From the NCBI RefSeq assembly GCF_003149085.1, contig NZ_QGDT01000003.1:1-64000 (forward strand): 64,000 nucleotides of DNA. The letters are read 5' to 3'. Within the stretch, counting starts at the first letter, position 1; each line of letters begins with the position of its first letter. Made by a program: the position numbers and the translations under genes. Below are positions 1 to 9,857 of the stretch, piece after piece. The notes beneath the pieces were generated by a model that was not told where the DNA came from, searched no databases, and saw nothing but the letters and a program-made list of their open reading frames with translations. The DNA is from Dyadobacter jejuensis. Lineage in GTDB: Bacteria > Bacteroidota > Bacteroidia > Cytophagales > Spirosomataceae.

Positions 1-120
1 AAAAAGGAATTGGGCCTTTTCAAACATGGTGTCCATTATCAGACAGCAGCTAATGAACTATATCAATTTGTACGCATTTCTGGAAAATCCAGAGAAAAGT
101 TGGATGACTATAATAAATGA
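1..120 (+). CDS. C-terminal fragment of an unidentified protein
   Basis: A reading frame is open from the first base of the window and ends with TGA at 118-120, giving 39 residues that finish in REKLDDYNK. The start lies outside the window. The segment is charged, helical-looking and has no signature I recognise, so no function is given. It could also be a chance open frame, because it is short. Confidence 0.3.
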   Translation, partial: KKELGLFKHGVHYQTAANELYQFVRISGKSREKLDDYNK

Positions 121-458
121 ACAAAAAATGAAAATGCAAAATCCACTATTCCGGGAAATGAGGGGGGCTTACTTTTGAAAATCCAACTAAAATAGCCTTT
201 CTCACAACAGAAACAACGATAATTTTCTCAGATCCGCTTTTATCGGACAACAATGATAAAAAATAAAAGCTGAATACTATAAGTGTCTTCAGGTCAATTG
301 GTTAGGTTTCTGAGGTCGAAAAAGAATTGGGAGTGGAAATGCGAAGGGAGTTAGGTAAGAACCACGGCAAGTGTTCTGCTGTCGTATTAATAAGGGCCTA
401 GCAGGGAAATATAAGATCGTGGATGGTGGTCATGGTAATAAGTGGGGACTCTCCCTAA
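121..458. other. Intergenic stretch with no recognisable gene
   Basis: About 340 bases lie between the leftmost fragment and the 3' end of the MFS gene. No convincing start codon, coding-like frame or strong hairpin was found. A short frame near 315-375 reads EKELGVEMRREL but runs into a stop soon after and has no family signature. Confidence 0.4.
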
Positions 459-1616
459 TCAGGATTGGGCTTTCAAAGCCTTATTGCGCGTGATATGGAT
501 AAGTAGAAGACTGGCAGCCACCAGAAATGCTAGAAGTGCCGATACCTGAAAGCTATATCGAATATCCGTAAATAGCAGCGTGACAAACGAAGAAAAGAAT
601 TGTCCAGCGAATACGCCCATAGAGTAGTAACCTAGGTTTTTCCCTCTGTTGTGGAGATTGCTCTCCTGGAGGGTCATATGATTCAACAACGGAATGGTAC
701 AGCCAAAACCTATTCCCATACAAGTAGCTCCAATAAATAGTACGTAAGTTTGGAAGGTCAGAGAAAAGATAAGAAGTCCTAGGGCAAAGAATATGAAACC
801 TAGGACGATGGTAGGAGCCTCTCCGAGCCAAAGTACGACTTTGGGCAACTGACTAGCAGATAGGACGGCAAGCATTGAAATGAGGGCCATAAAGTATCCA
901 ATTTCGGATTCTATAAACTGAAAGTCAGTGGGTAGGTAAACAGGAAGTCCTACAAATACCACAAAAAATAAGGTCATGGCTAACGCTGCGCTTAAAACCA
1001 CCCGGAGAATATTCGTAGAAACTGGCTGAGGATTGGATTCGGTAGGGGCAGAAATTGCTTTTTTAGTAGTCGGAACGAAAAAGGTAATAAGAGCGAGACA
1101 AAGGAGTGCCATCAAATAAATAAAGAACGGATAATACCATTGTCGTTCTCCCAGAAAGCCTCCAATGCTTAAAAAAAATACACCACCCAATTCTATGGAC
1201 ATGCCTTGCCAGGCAATTAACTTTAATCTCTGCCCACCCTTAAATAGCTGGGCGATAAGGCCAGTGGCAGAGGCTTGAATCAGGGCCGTAGCGGCCCCAA
1301 GTAACAACCGATCGGCTATCACTAGGTAAGGATTGCGAAGCACGATTCCGAGTACGCCAAAGGTTGCGTAGGGGATTAAACCCCAGGTTATCATGGCATA
1401 TGAGCCCTTCCTGTCAATCAACTTACCTGCAAAAGGAGCAAAAAGTACCACGCCTAACGAAGGTAAGGTGATTAACCAGCCGGGATTTTGGGCGAATCCA
1501 AGGTGAGTGGAAATTTCTGTCAAGGAAGGAGCTATCACTGTACCTACCATAATTGTTAAGCTACTTGTTAGTAATATGGCAAATACTCCTACGTTGGATA
1601 CGTTTTGTTCTGACAT
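459..1616 (-). CDS. MFS transporter
   Basis: A multi-pass inner-membrane protein of about 385 residues with alternating hydrophobic segments along its whole length, the size and pattern of a 12-helix major facilitator. The loop after helix 2 contains GKLIDRKGS, the usual MFS motif A (G-x-x-x-D-R-x-G), around residues 65-73. It probably exports a small molecule or drug by proton antiport; the substrate cannot be read from sequence. I place the start at 1616 (MSEQNV) because a purine-rich AGGAAG stretch lies just upstream; an in-frame ATG at 1640 would add eight residues. It is divergent from an AraC regulator, a common arrangement in which the regulator controls the transporter. Confidence 0.85.
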   Translation of the reverse strand: MSEQNVSNVGVFAILLTSSLTIMVGTVIAPSLTEISTHLGFAQNPGWLITLPSLGVVLFAPFAGKLIDRKGSYAMITWGLIPYATFGVLGIVLRNPYLVIADRLLLGAATALIQASATGLIAQLFKGGQRLKLIAWQGMSIELGGVFFLSIGGFLGERQWYYPFFIYLMALLCLALITFFVPTTKKAISAPTESNPQPVSTNILRVVLSAALAMTLFFVVFVGLPVYLPTDFQFIESEIGYFMALISMLAVLSASQLPKVVLWLGEAPTIVLGFIFFALGLLIFSLTFQTYVLFIGATCMGIGFGCTIPLLNHMTLQESNLHNRGKNLGYYSMGVFAGQFFSSFVTLLFTDIRYSFQVSALLAFLVAASLLLIHITRNKALKAQS

Positions 1617-1653
1617 GTTTTCTTCCTTTCTGGGTTTCAATGATTGGTGATGA

Positions 1654-1661
1654 CAAAATTA
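1654..1661 (-). promoter_or_regulatory. -7 element (TAATTTTG) of the MFS gene
   Basis: On the minus strand the bases read TAATTTTG, matching the Bacteroidota -7 consensus TAnnTTTG. It lies about 38 bases upstream of the chosen MFS start. No well-spaced TTG -33 box was found. Confidence 0.4.
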
Positions 1662-1725
1662 CGGCCTTCACTCATGAGGATAATCGGACAATATGCCAAG
1701 ATGATGGTACTATTTGGAAATTTTG

Positions 1726-1733
1726 TATTTTTG
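1726..1733 (+). promoter_or_regulatory. -7 element (TATTTTTG) of the AraC gene
   Basis: TATTTTTG matches the Bacteroidota -7 consensus TAnnTTTG and lies 32 bases before the AraC start, which implies a short leader. The -33 box is not clear. Confidence 0.4.
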
Positions 1734-1764
1734 TTAGAATACTCCTTTCCATATATGAATCGCC

Positions 1765-2652
1765 ATGCACTTTACGCACCCCATCGACCACAATAAATTC
1801 GTCCTTATTACTAAATCGGCCGAGATGAAGGCTTATATCCAAAATTCGTCTAGGGAAGCTTTTTTTGAAATATTTTGGTTGATGAAGTCAACGGGCGTCG
1901 ATGACAAAGGAAATTTTCTTCCAGAGAGCTCAGTCTATCTCATTCCTCCTTTACGATCCACCACGCTTCATTTCTCTGGGGGTGGCACAGGTCTTATCGC
2001 CTTTCGTAGAGAATACCTTGAGGAGGATGATAAGGAGTACGCACTCGATGTTTTTAATCTATTCCAGATGCAAGCTGAAAATTTATGGCTGCCGCTGTCC
2101 ACATCGACCTCCTCTATGTTGGGGCATGTGGTTCGACTGATGGAGTATGAGTATACCCATCAAAAAGGCACCTATTTGGCTCTCAAGGCCTTATTGAAGG
2201 TGTTTCTTCTTCATCTAATCAGAATTCACCAAAATGCTTTTTTGGATCAAAGTTTGGATCAAAAAAGAATTTATGAAATCAAAAAGCTGCTGGATCGGTA
2301 TTTTAATAAGGAGAGAAAGGTCCACTTTTATGCCGAAAAGGTAGGGCTGAGCCCTAAAAGGCTAAATCAGATTTTGTTAAAGAATATAAAGAAGACGATG
2401 ACACAGTTGGTGCACGATAGGTTAGTATTAGAAGCTAAACGGAAAATTGTTAGCAGTGACCTTACCATTAAGGAGATTGCTTACACACTGAACTTTACCG
2501 ACCATTCTTATTTTGGTAGATTCTTTAAAAAGCAAACGGGACTTTCTCCGCAAGCTTATAAAGCCTCAGAGGCCAGAGAAAATAGGATCAATAAGGTGGA
2601 TAATATAGAGCCTACAAAAGGGATAGAGGCGACTAAAGAGAATTTCGAATAG
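1765..2652 (+). CDS. AraC-family transcriptional regulator
   Basis: A 295-residue protein with an N-terminal sensor half (about residues 1-170) and a C-terminal double helix-turn-helix (about 185-280). The second helix-turn-helix has the AraC signature: IKEIAYTLNFTDHSYFGRFF followed by KKQTGLSPQAYK. The N-terminal half is not a recognisable cupin, so the ligand is unknown. The C-terminal tail of about 25 residues is charged. It is divergent from the MFS gene with about 150 bases between starts, so the transporter is the most likely target. AraC assignment is firm; the target is inferred. Confidence 0.9.
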   Translation: MHFTHPIDHNKFVLITKSAEMKAYIQNSSREAFFEIFWLMKSTGVDDKGNFLPESSVYLIPPLRSTTLHFSGGGTGLIAFRREYLEEDDKEYALDVFNLFQMQAENLWLPLSTSTSSMLGHVVRLMEYEYTHQKGTYLALKALLKVFLLHLIRIHQNAFLDQSLDQKRIYEIKKLLDRYFNKERKVHFYAEKVGLSPKRLNQILLKNIKKTMTQLVHDRLVLEAKRKIVSSDLTIKEIAYTLNFTDHSYFGRFFKKQTGLSPQAYKASEARENRINKVDNIEPTKGIEATKENFE

Positions 2653-2811
2653 CTACCTGTATTGACCTATCAAATGCAGACAGTTTTCGGTTCTAAGAGC
2701 GAGCCCTGCCAGGGTCCATTTAAGAGGCTAATATTATGTTATATTTTTATTATATTTATAATTTTTTTAATCTTGTGTTATATTCTTTAAAACGACTTCA
2801 TTCTTTCATAA

Positions 2812-3396
2812 ATGATTACTTATCCCAAACGGTATCAAGAAAGTGAGCTCCTAGCCGAAGTGTCCGCCAATAACGAAGCGGCCTTTGTTAGGCTGTTTCA
2901 TCAATACCATCAATTACTGGGCACTTTTATTTTTAAAATCACCAAATCGAAAGAGTTAACGGAAGAGGTTGTTCAGGATGTTTTTCTTAAAATTTGGTTG
3001 AATCGAGAAACGTTAACGGAGGTGAAGGACTTCAAGGCCTACCTTTTTGTGGTGTCCAAAAATCATGCCCTTAATTGTCTAAAAAAACTGTCAAAAGAAT
3101 GTAGGTTGACGGTAACCTTGGACGAGGAAATAGGGTATGATCTGAGTGAGGGTAAACTGGATGACGAAATGTATGTATTCTTGGATGAGGCCATTGATAG
3201 ACTCCCTGCTCAACAGAAGAGGGTGTATCTGTTAAGCAGGCACGAAAGATTGAAATACAATGAAATCGCATTAAAACTAAATATCTCCAAAGAAACCGTT
3301 AAAAAGTATCTCCAATTGTCCTCCGAGTCCATATCGGTATATCTCCGCAGTAAAATTTCTACACTTGTTTCTGTGGTTTTCTTATTTATTTCCTAA
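2812..3396 (+). CDS. ECF sigma factor, FecI type
   Basis: A 194-residue RpoE/FecI-like sigma factor. Region 2 covers about residues 22-95, with LTEEVVQDVFLKIW and DFKAYLFVVSKNHALN. Region 4 covers about 120-175, with the helix-turn-helix LKYNEIALKLNISKETVKKYL. The last ten residues are strongly hydrophobic, as in many Bacteroidota FecI-like factors. It is followed after 87 bases by a FecR-type anti-sigma and then an STN-containing SusC, the standard trans-envelope signalling trio. When the outer-membrane receptor binds substrate, FecR should release this factor to transcribe the downstream susCD operon. Confidence 0.92.
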   Translation: MITYPKRYQESELLAEVSANNEAAFVRLFHQYHQLLGTFIFKITKSKELTEEVVQDVFLKIWLNRETLTEVKDFKAYLFVVSKNHALNCLKKLSKECRLTVTLDEEIGYDLSEGKLDDEMYVFLDEAIDRLPAQQKRVYLLSRHERLKYNEIALKLNISKETVKKYLQLSSESISVYLRSKISTLVSVVFLFIS

Positions 3397-3483
3397 AATT
3401 TCTATTTTCAATACCCCCTTTTTTGAGATTTTATTGTCTGTATAGTAAATGGCATATGGGCTGTTGGAAATAAGATCATATTC

Positions 3484-4665
3484 ATGAAAGAAGCGGTTTC
3501 AAAAATAGCAATATTATTTCAGAAGTATTATGGCGGAACGGCCACCATAGAGGAGACCAATGAATTGATGGAGCTCATAAATACTTCCCAATATGATTCA
3601 GAAATGTATCAGTTGTTGGAAGAGGCTTGGCGGAAAACTGAATTAGATGCGGATGTTTTTTCATCGGAGTTAAGTCAAAATATGCTGGACCATATACTAG
3701 ATACACAACTGGCCTATAAGGAACCGACAAGGACCCTCCCGATTTACAAATGGATGAAATATGCCGCTACTGTTTTGATTATATTGGGTATCGGACTGGG
3801 CATAAGCTATTGGCAGAGGAACCAGAAGCCAGTGAAGTTAAGCGATCATTCCACCCATGAAATTCTGCCAGGGGGCCATAAAGCGGCGTTGACCTTGGCC
3901 GATGGTACCATTATTCCATTAGATAGCCTGTCGAACGGAAAGCTAGCCGAGCAAGGAGGTGTAGTCATCACCAAGACTGAGAATGGTAAGCTTGTCTACA
4001 AGGTAGTCGGGCCGACGGAAGGGCGCATAAAAGGACATCTCAACAGCATTTCAACTCCAAGGGGAGGGCAATACGAAATTGAGCTACCTGATGGAAGTAT
4101 AGCCTGGCTAAATGCCTCATCTACGATGCGCTTCCCGACCGAGTTTGCTAAAGATGAGCGAAAAGTAGAGATTGAAGGAGAGGTATATTTTGAAATCAAG
4201 AAAGACATTCATCGGCCATTCAAGGTACGATTTGGCCCAAATGAAATCGATGTTTTAGGTACTCATTTTAATGTGATGTACTATTCGGATGAAGATCTTA
4301 CGGCAGCTACTTTGATAGAAGGCTCTGTACTTCTGAATACCAGTACGGCTAGGAACCAATTAAAACCTGGGCAACAAGCCTTGGTGAAGAATACGGGCCA
4401 GACGATCGTAAAAACAGTGGATACAGACAAAATTCTAGCTTGGAAAAACGGTTTTTTTCACTTTGAAGACGATGGCATCCAGTCGGTGATGCGACAGGTG
4501 TCAAGATGGTACGATATTGAGGTGGTGTACGAAGGGACTCCCACTTCGCGTCAGCTTACAGGAAAGGTATCAAGAGAGGTAGGTATCTCTGAATTGATGG
4601 AGATGCTGCAATATGCAGGTATTAAATACAGAATAGAAGGAAAAAGGATCATAGTGTCGAATTGA
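3484..4665 (+). CDS. FecR-family anti-sigma factor with DUF4974
   Basis: A 393-residue inner-membrane anti-sigma regulator. The cytoplasmic N-terminus (about 1-85) should bind the sigma factor. One transmembrane helix lies at about 90-108 (YAATVLIILGIGLGISYW). The periplasmic FecR domain spans about 185-290 and contains STPRGGQYEIELPDGS and LNASSTMRFP. A C-terminal DUF4974-type domain spans about 318-393 (GFFHFEDDGIQSVMRQVSRW). It sits between its sigma factor and the STN-SusC that should signal to it. A complete family member with no anomalies. Confidence 0.93.
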   Translation: MKEAVSKIAILFQKYYGGTATIEETNELMELINTSQYDSEMYQLLEEAWRKTELDADVFSSELSQNMLDHILDTQLAYKEPTRTLPIYKWMKYAATVLIILGIGLGISYWQRNQKPVKLSDHSTHEILPGGHKAALTLADGTIIPLDSLSNGKLAEQGGVVITKTENGKLVYKVVGPTEGRIKGHLNSISTPRGGQYEIELPDGSIAWLNASSTMRFPTEFAKDERKVEIEGEVYFEIKKDIHRPFKVRFGPNEIDVLGTHFNVMYYSDEDLTAATLIEGSVLLNTSTARNQLKPGQQALVKNTGQTIVKTVDTDKILAWKNGFFHFEDDGIQSVMRQVSRWYDIEVVYEGTPTSRQLTGKVSREVGISELMEMLQYAGIKYRIEGKRIIVSN

Positions 4666-4770
4666 GCGTATATAGGTGTACGTTTAATATGACAGGTCCG
4701 TTGTGAACGATAATAAAATGACTGGAAACCTTAAACCAATAGCGATCATGTAGAGAAAAACATCTGATTC

Positions 4771-4854
4771 ATGAATAGGAACAAAAAAATGGGAAAATGC
4801 TGCGAACATTTTCCCAAAGCAGTTCGGATTCATAAAAACCTTGTGAGAAAGTAA
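4771..4854 (+). CDS. Possible leader peptide before susC1 (27 aa)
   Basis: An ATG at 4771 opens 27 codons, MNRNKKMGKCCEHFPK and onward, ending in TAA 30 bases before the susC start. The frame spans the 10-bp inverted repeat at 4790-4816, so translation would interfere with that hairpin. No homolog is recognised and it may be chance. Confidence 0.15.
   Translation: MNRNKKMGKCCEHFPKAVRIHKNLVRK
4790..4816. repeat. 10-bp inverted repeat in the fecR-susC gap
   Basis: TGGGAAAATG and CATTTTCCCA pair perfectly around a 7-base loop. It lies in the 218-base gap between fecR and susC. On the plus strand it is not followed by a T-run, so it is more likely a leader structure or operator than a simple terminator. 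Confidence 0.45.
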
Positions 4855-4883
4855 TTTATGTTTAATCTAAACCATACAAATAT

Positions 4884-7800
4884 ATGGAAATTAATTCTAT
4901 ACCCGGAAACGTATGGCGGTTTCGGCAATGGATACCCCAAAACCTGCTCTTGAAAATGAAGTTGCTAAGCTTTTTCTTGTTTGTGGTCCTGACCCAAGTA
5001 TGGGCAGATGGTTATGGTCAAAAAATAACCATCGATAGGCAAAATGTGACGTTGGAAGTGGCCTTGAAATTGATTGAAAGTCAATCGGAATATTTGTTTT
5101 TGTATGACAAAAGTGAGATTGCCAGTAATAGAAAGATTACTCTAACCGTAAGCAAGGGTACGATTGAAGAAGTGTTGGAAACGTTATTTGACGGTATGCC
5201 AGTAGCTTATAAGATATTTGGTAGGAATATAGTCCTTAGGAAGGTAAGTGCCCCGAATAAAGCGGTGATCTCTCACTCAAAAAGTGAAAAGGAGGCTGAA
5301 ATTCTTGTTGAAGGGCTCGTCACAGATGAAAAGGGTGAGGCACTTCCAGGGGTAAGTATCCTCGTTAAAGGCACCCAAAGAGGGACGGTCACGGATGTGC
5401 AAGGCCATTATCAAATTGCGATTTCCGATCAATCTGCTACCTTGGTATTTAGCTATGTAGGCTATGTGAGTCAAGAAGTTGTGGCAGGGAATCGTTCTGA
5501 GGTTAATATAAAACTATCGCCTGATCAGAAGGCGTTCGATGAGGTGGTGGTCATTGGATATGGTACCGTAAAGAAGTCCGATTTGACGGGATCGGTAGCA
5601 TCAATAAAATCAGAAAGATTATTGGACAAGCCCGTCGTCAATGTTGGCCAGGCCATGTCAGGGAAAATTTCAGGGGTGGAGGTTTCTCAAAATTCAGGTA
5701 CACCAGATGGGAAAATGAGAATTAGAATTCGGGGAGATAATTCTATAAATTCATCTAATGAGCCGCTTTATGTGATTGATGGAATTATTGGCGTGGCCGA
5801 CATAAATCTCTTAAATCCTAATGATATTGCTTCTCTAGAGGTTTTAAAGGATGCATCAGCTACCGCCATTTATGGTGCGCGTGGTGCCAACGGAGTGATA
5901 CTGATCACCACCAAAAGAGGACTAAGTTCCGAGAAGAGTATTATTAGCTATGATGGATATATTTCCATTGGTACATTAGCCAGAAAAATCGAATTGCTAA
6001 ATTCGACAGAATGGTTGCAGATGTATAATTTGACCCAGGATAATGCCGCCAAGTATGATCCAGTTGGCTATGCTCAAGGGAAATACCCCAGAATGAATAC
6101 GGCCTCCTTGCCAAAACTATTTAATGCTGATGGAACACCCATTTATAATACCGATTGGCAGAACGAAGCCTATCAAACGGCCAAAACGACTAATCACTCC
6201 ATTAGCATTAGAGGTGGCAATGAAAAAACGGTTTACAGTGCAAGTCTTGGCTATTTGCATGCCGATGCGTTAATTAAACAAAGCTATTTAAATAGATATA
6301 CGCTTAGACTAAATTTTGATTCGAATTTAAAAACGTGGTTGAAAGTGGGCGGAAATGTGTCCTTAAACCATAACAAAGGAAACGATCATTATGCCAATTA
6401 TGGAATTAAACGCTTGGTGATGGAGGCAATTCCGCTGATTCCTGTTAAGTATCCGGATGGGACCTGGGCAAGCAATCGAGATATACCTGGAGCGGTGCAG
6501 GATACTCCGGCGAGGTACTTGGATGAAATGGTCAATCAAACCAGCAATACGCAAACCATAGCCAATTTTTATACAGATTTCAAGATTAATGATGAATTGG
6601 ATTTCAAGGTTACCTTTGCCACCGATTTAAAGAACAGGAAAACAAATTACTATTCGGGAAAGAACCTGATTCAGTTCAGTAAAAATCAGGGCGGAATTGC
6701 TACCATCAGTACGGAAAATCAAACCTACTGGCAGAACGAAAACTATTTGAATTGGAATAAGGAGTTTAACTCTCGAAACAGATTGAACCTTATGGTCGGT
6801 TTGAGTTGGCAGCAGCGCTCCGCAGAGCTATTGTCAGTTACACAACAGAAATTTATTGATGATTTTTATCAATGGCATAATCTCGGAAGTGGTACCGTTT
6901 CTATTCCTCCTTCTTCGAGCGACTGGCGCTGGTCCTTGAACTCCTATTTTGCTCGCATTAATTATACTCTTGCCGATAAATATCTTTTTACAGCCACAGG
7001 ACGTTATGATGGCTCGTCTAAGTTTGGGCAAAATAATAAATATGCGTTTTTCCCATCTTTTGCTTTTGCTTGGCATGTTTCGGACGAAGAATTCCTAAAA
7101 AACAATTCTAAAATCAGTAACCTTAAGTTTAGAGCCAGTGTAGGACGAACGGGTAATCAGGAAATTTCCAACTATGCTTATGCCCAAAACTTAGGCTTAT
7201 CTAACATCATCTTTAATGATACCTTCTATTCAGCATTATCGCGGAGTACCTTTGGTAATCCAGATCTGAAGTGGGAAAAAACCTCCCAGATCGATGCTGG
7301 TTTGGATTTAGGATTTTGGAATAATCGAGTAGATGTTACCCTAGACTATTATTACAAGGTAACCAGTGATCTGCTGCTATATGCCCCTATTCCGTATACA
7401 TCCGGACTAAGCTCCGTTATGACCAATATTGGTTCAGTAAAGAACCAAGGATTCGAATTGGCGGTAACATCTCATCACATTGAAAAAGAGCACTTTTCCT
7501 GGAATACCACAGTTGTTGCTTCTAGTAACCTCAATAAAATCATTAAGCTGGGCTCTAATAACGAAGACATTTTCCCTGGTCCCCGACATGCCCAAGGAGA
7601 TTTGTCTATTTTGCGGGTCGGACAACCAGTTGGTTCATTTTGGGGATTAACACGACTAGGAACTTGGGGTACGGAAGAGGCCGATGAAGCCGCCAAGTAC
7701 AACCGCTTACCTGGGGACCTGAAGTATGCCGATTTAAACAATGATGGAAAAATCAATAATGATGATAACAGTATTATTGGCAGAGGTACGCCCAATTGGT

Positions 7801-8291
7801 CAATGGGGATTTCTAATCAATTGAAGTTCAAGAATTTCGAGTTAGCTCTTGATATCCGGATCGTTGAAGGGATTGATGTTATTAATGCAGCAACGCACAA
7901 CCGAGAGGACCGCTTCGGGGTGGCCAATGGTGCTCGAAGTATTTTAAATTCCTGGACTCCTTCCCATCAGAATACCATGTTAGCTGAAAGAAGACCCTTA
8001 AAAACATATTATGACTCCTATCCAGATACACATTGGTTACAAGACGGTTCATTTATACGGGGGCAAAATTTACTGGTGGGCTATAACTTTGGTTCCTCGA
8101 CGATCCAACGCCTGAAAGTCGATAGGTTACGAATTTATGCCAGCCTACAGAATTTTTTCTTGATTACCAAATACAATGGATATGATCCTGAAGTCAGTAC
8201 CGCCACGGATCAGACCTTTGGTCAAGGGGTTGATGATTTTGGAGACCCACGACCTCGTACTTTTACAGTTGGTCTTAGTGTTAATTTTTGA
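4884..8291 (+). CDS. SusC-family TonB-dependent receptor with STN domain
   Basis: A 1135-residue outer-membrane glycan importer. After an extended N-terminus and signal segment (LLSFFLFVVLTQVWA, about residues 27-41) comes an STN signalling domain (about 48-115), then a carboxypeptidase-like domain (about 142-218, EGLVTDEKGEALPGVSILVK), then the SusC linker and plug (VVVIGYGTVKKSDLTGSV; the plug motif with NPNDIASLEVLKDASATAIYG near 320). The rest is a TonB beta-barrel ending in an aromatic residue (SVNF). The STN domain ties it to the FecR and sigma factor upstream. It should work with the SusD just downstream as a lidded importer. A start at 4956 (MKLLSFF) is also possible. Confidence 0.95.
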   Translation: MEINSIPGNVWRFRQWIPQNLLLKMKLLSFFLFVVLTQVWADGYGQKITIDRQNVTLEVALKLIESQSEYLFLYDKSEIASNRKITLTVSKGTIEEVLETLFDGMPVAYKIFGRNIVLRKVSAPNKAVISHSKSEKEAEILVEGLVTDEKGEALPGVSILVKGTQRGTVTDVQGHYQIAISDQSATLVFSYVGYVSQEVVAGNRSEVNIKLSPDQKAFDEVVVIGYGTVKKSDLTGSVASIKSERLLDKPVVNVGQAMSGKISGVEVSQNSGTPDGKMRIRIRGDNSINSSNEPLYVIDGIIGVADINLLNPNDIASLEVLKDASATAIYGARGANGVILITTKRGLSSEKSIISYDGYISIGTLARKIELLNSTEWLQMYNLTQDNAAKYDPVGYAQGKYPRMNTASLPKLFNADGTPIYNTDWQNEAYQTAKTTNHSISIRGGNEKTVYSASLGYLHADALIKQSYLNRYTLRLNFDSNLKTWLKVGGNVSLNHNKGNDHYANYGIKRLVMEAIPLIPVKYPDGTWASNRDIPGAVQDTPARYLDEMVNQTSNTQTIANFYTDFKINDELDFKVTFATDLKNRKTNYYSGKNLIQFSKNQGGIATISTENQTYWQNENYLNWNKEFNSRNRLNLMVGLSWQQRSAELLSVTQQKFIDDFYQWHNLGSGTVSIPPSSSDWRWSLNSYFARINYTLADKYLFTATGRYDGSSKFGQNNKYAFFPSFAFAWHVSDEEFLKNNSKISNLKFRASVGRTGNQEISNYAYAQNLGLSNIIFNDTFYSALSRSTFGNPDLKWEKTSQIDAGLDLGFWNNRVDVTLDYYYKVTSDLLLYAPIPYTSGLSSVMTNIGSVKNQGFELAVTSHHIEKEHFSWNTTVVASSNLNKIIKLGSNNEDIFPGPRHAQGDLSILRVGQPVGSFWGLTRLGTWGTEEADEAAKYNRLPGDLKYADLNNDGKINNDDNSIIGRGTPNWSMGISNQLKFKNFELALDIRIVEGIDVINAATHNREDRFGVANGARSILNSWTPSHQNTMLAERRPLKTYYDSYPDTHWLQDGSFIRGQNLLVGYNFGSSTIQRLKVDRLRIYASLQNFFLITKYNGYDPEVSTATDQTFGQGVDDFGDPRPRTFTVGLSVNF

Positions 8292-8302
8292 AAAATGCAA
8301 TC

Positions 8303-9817
8303 ATGAAAAATATACTTCCTAAAATTACTTGGGCCGTCACCTTGTTTTGTATCTCATGTAATGATTTTTTGGATGAACAACCCACCGGCACTTTATCGAG
8401 TACCTCTAACCTGACCAGTGCAGATGCTGCCTTAGCCTTTGCCAATAGCGCCTATGTAAATACCAGTGTATTCAATAGCCTAACTTCTGGTTGGGGGTCT
8501 GTTACCCCTTTGCTATTAGAATATATGACGGGCAAGGTTAGCTCCGAAAATTCTCAGAGCAACTTCAAGGAGTTTCAGGAGCTTACAGTAAGTTCCCGAT
8601 CCCCTTATATTGAAGAGTGGTGGAGGGGCTGTTATGCGGGAATTGCGAATTGTAATCTGGCATTGCAAAAATTACCAGAGTTTAATCAAGTGGATCCTCA
8701 ACTTATATCCCGATATCAAGGGGAGGTTCTCTTTATGCGAGCCATGTATTATTTCTATTTGGTAAGAATCTTTGGAGACGTTCCCAAAATTAAAACATCC
8801 CAAGTGGAGTTGAATGAACTATTTGTCCATAGATCTCCAATCAAAGAAATTTATGACGAAATCATTATTCCAGATCTTCTTGCTGCCGAAAAAACGGCAT
8901 TGCCGCTCAAAGATCTTACTGGTCGAACCTCACTAAGTGCAGTTAAAACCTTGTTAGCGGATGTTTACCTTACTTATGCGGGATATCCGGTCAAGGGGGG
9001 AGATCAATATTATGCCGAATCGGCCAAACGTTCCTTGGAAGTCCTAAGCCACTACACTTTATTTGATAAATATGAAGATTTGTGGAAACCGGAGAATAAC
9101 AATAAGGGTGAATTTATATTTCAAATTCAGTTTTCACTGAATAAATCTTCCAATCAAATGGTGAATATCCCTTTACCATCACGATCTGGAATGTCGGCTT
9201 TCAATTTGGAATACGGTAGTATGATACCTACCAAAGAGTTTGTAGAAAGCTACCGAGAAGGGGATATAAGAAATGATGAAAAACAATTCTTTTTCAGAAC
9301 TTATAAAGGCAATAAAAGTAAATTTTCACCGGGTGCTCCCGAATTGACTTTTATGGACTTTAAGGGCTACTACATATATAAGTTTTTTGATTCATATGCC
9401 ATAGATGTGGCTGGACAGTCAGGCTTGAATTGGACCATTTACCGATTGCCCGACGTCATGCTCATGTATGCAGAAGCGCAGAGCCATGCGGATGGTGCAC
9501 CGAATGACGCCTCATTTGCTGCTCTGAATGCAGTTAGGTATCGGGCTGGTCTTTCACCTTTTACCAATTCCGACCTCGTGGCTTTTACTGCTGCTGTTTG
9601 GGACGAGCGGTATTTCGAGCTTTGTTATGAAAATAAAATGTGGTTTGATATGATTCGAACCCGGAAGATAAGGGATGATATTTCGGGACAATACGTGAAC
9701 TTTATTGGGTATACCACAAAATGGGGCAAAACCTATAGCAACACACAACTCTTGTTCCCCATTCCTCTTAGAGAAATGCAAACGAACCCCAAATTGGTTC
9801 AGAACACCGGATACTAG
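8303..9817 (+). CDS. SusD/RagB-family glycan-binding lipoprotein
   Basis: A surface lipoprotein of about 504 residues that forms the lid of the SusC importer. The N-terminus has a signal peptide and lipobox ending in CISC followed by NDFLDEQPTG, the usual SusD beginning. The protein carries the helical repeat core (FMRAMYYFYLVRIFGDVP around 145-165) and the C-terminal SusD signature (YRLPDVMLMYAEAQ, then AVRYRAGL and YFELCYENKMWFDMIR). I start at ATG 8303; a TTG at 8288 overlaps the susC stop and would add five residues. It is co-transcribed with susC. Confidence 0.94.
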   Translation: MKNILPKITWAVTLFCISCNDFLDEQPTGTLSSTSNLTSADAALAFANSAYVNTSVFNSLTSGWGSVTPLLLEYMTGKVSSENSQSNFKEFQELTVSSRSPYIEEWWRGCYAGIANCNLALQKLPEFNQVDPQLISRYQGEVLFMRAMYYFYLVRIFGDVPKIKTSQVELNELFVHRSPIKEIYDEIIIPDLLAAEKTALPLKDLTGRTSLSAVKTLLADVYLTYAGYPVKGGDQYYAESAKRSLEVLSHYTLFDKYEDLWKPENNNKGEFIFQIQFSLNKSSNQMVNIPLPSRSGMSAFNLEYGSMIPTKEFVESYREGDIRNDEKQFFFRTYKGNKSKFSPGAPELTFMDFKGYYIYKFFDSYAIDVAGQSGLNWTIYRLPDVMLMYAEAQSHADGAPNDASFAALNAVRYRAGLSPFTNSDLVAFTAAVWDERYFELCYENKMWFDMIRTRKIRDDISGQYVNFIGYTTKWGKTYSNTQLLFPIPLREMQTNPKLVQNTGY

Positions 9818-9857
9818 CCTATGCCTGGTGCTAGGTCTGGAAGACTTTAACCATTAT

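Noticed and set aside
121-458. Short plus-strand frame EKELGVEMRREL near the left edge, similar to KKELG at the window start
   Set aside because: The match is a few residues, the frame soon ends, and no duplication could be demonstrated.
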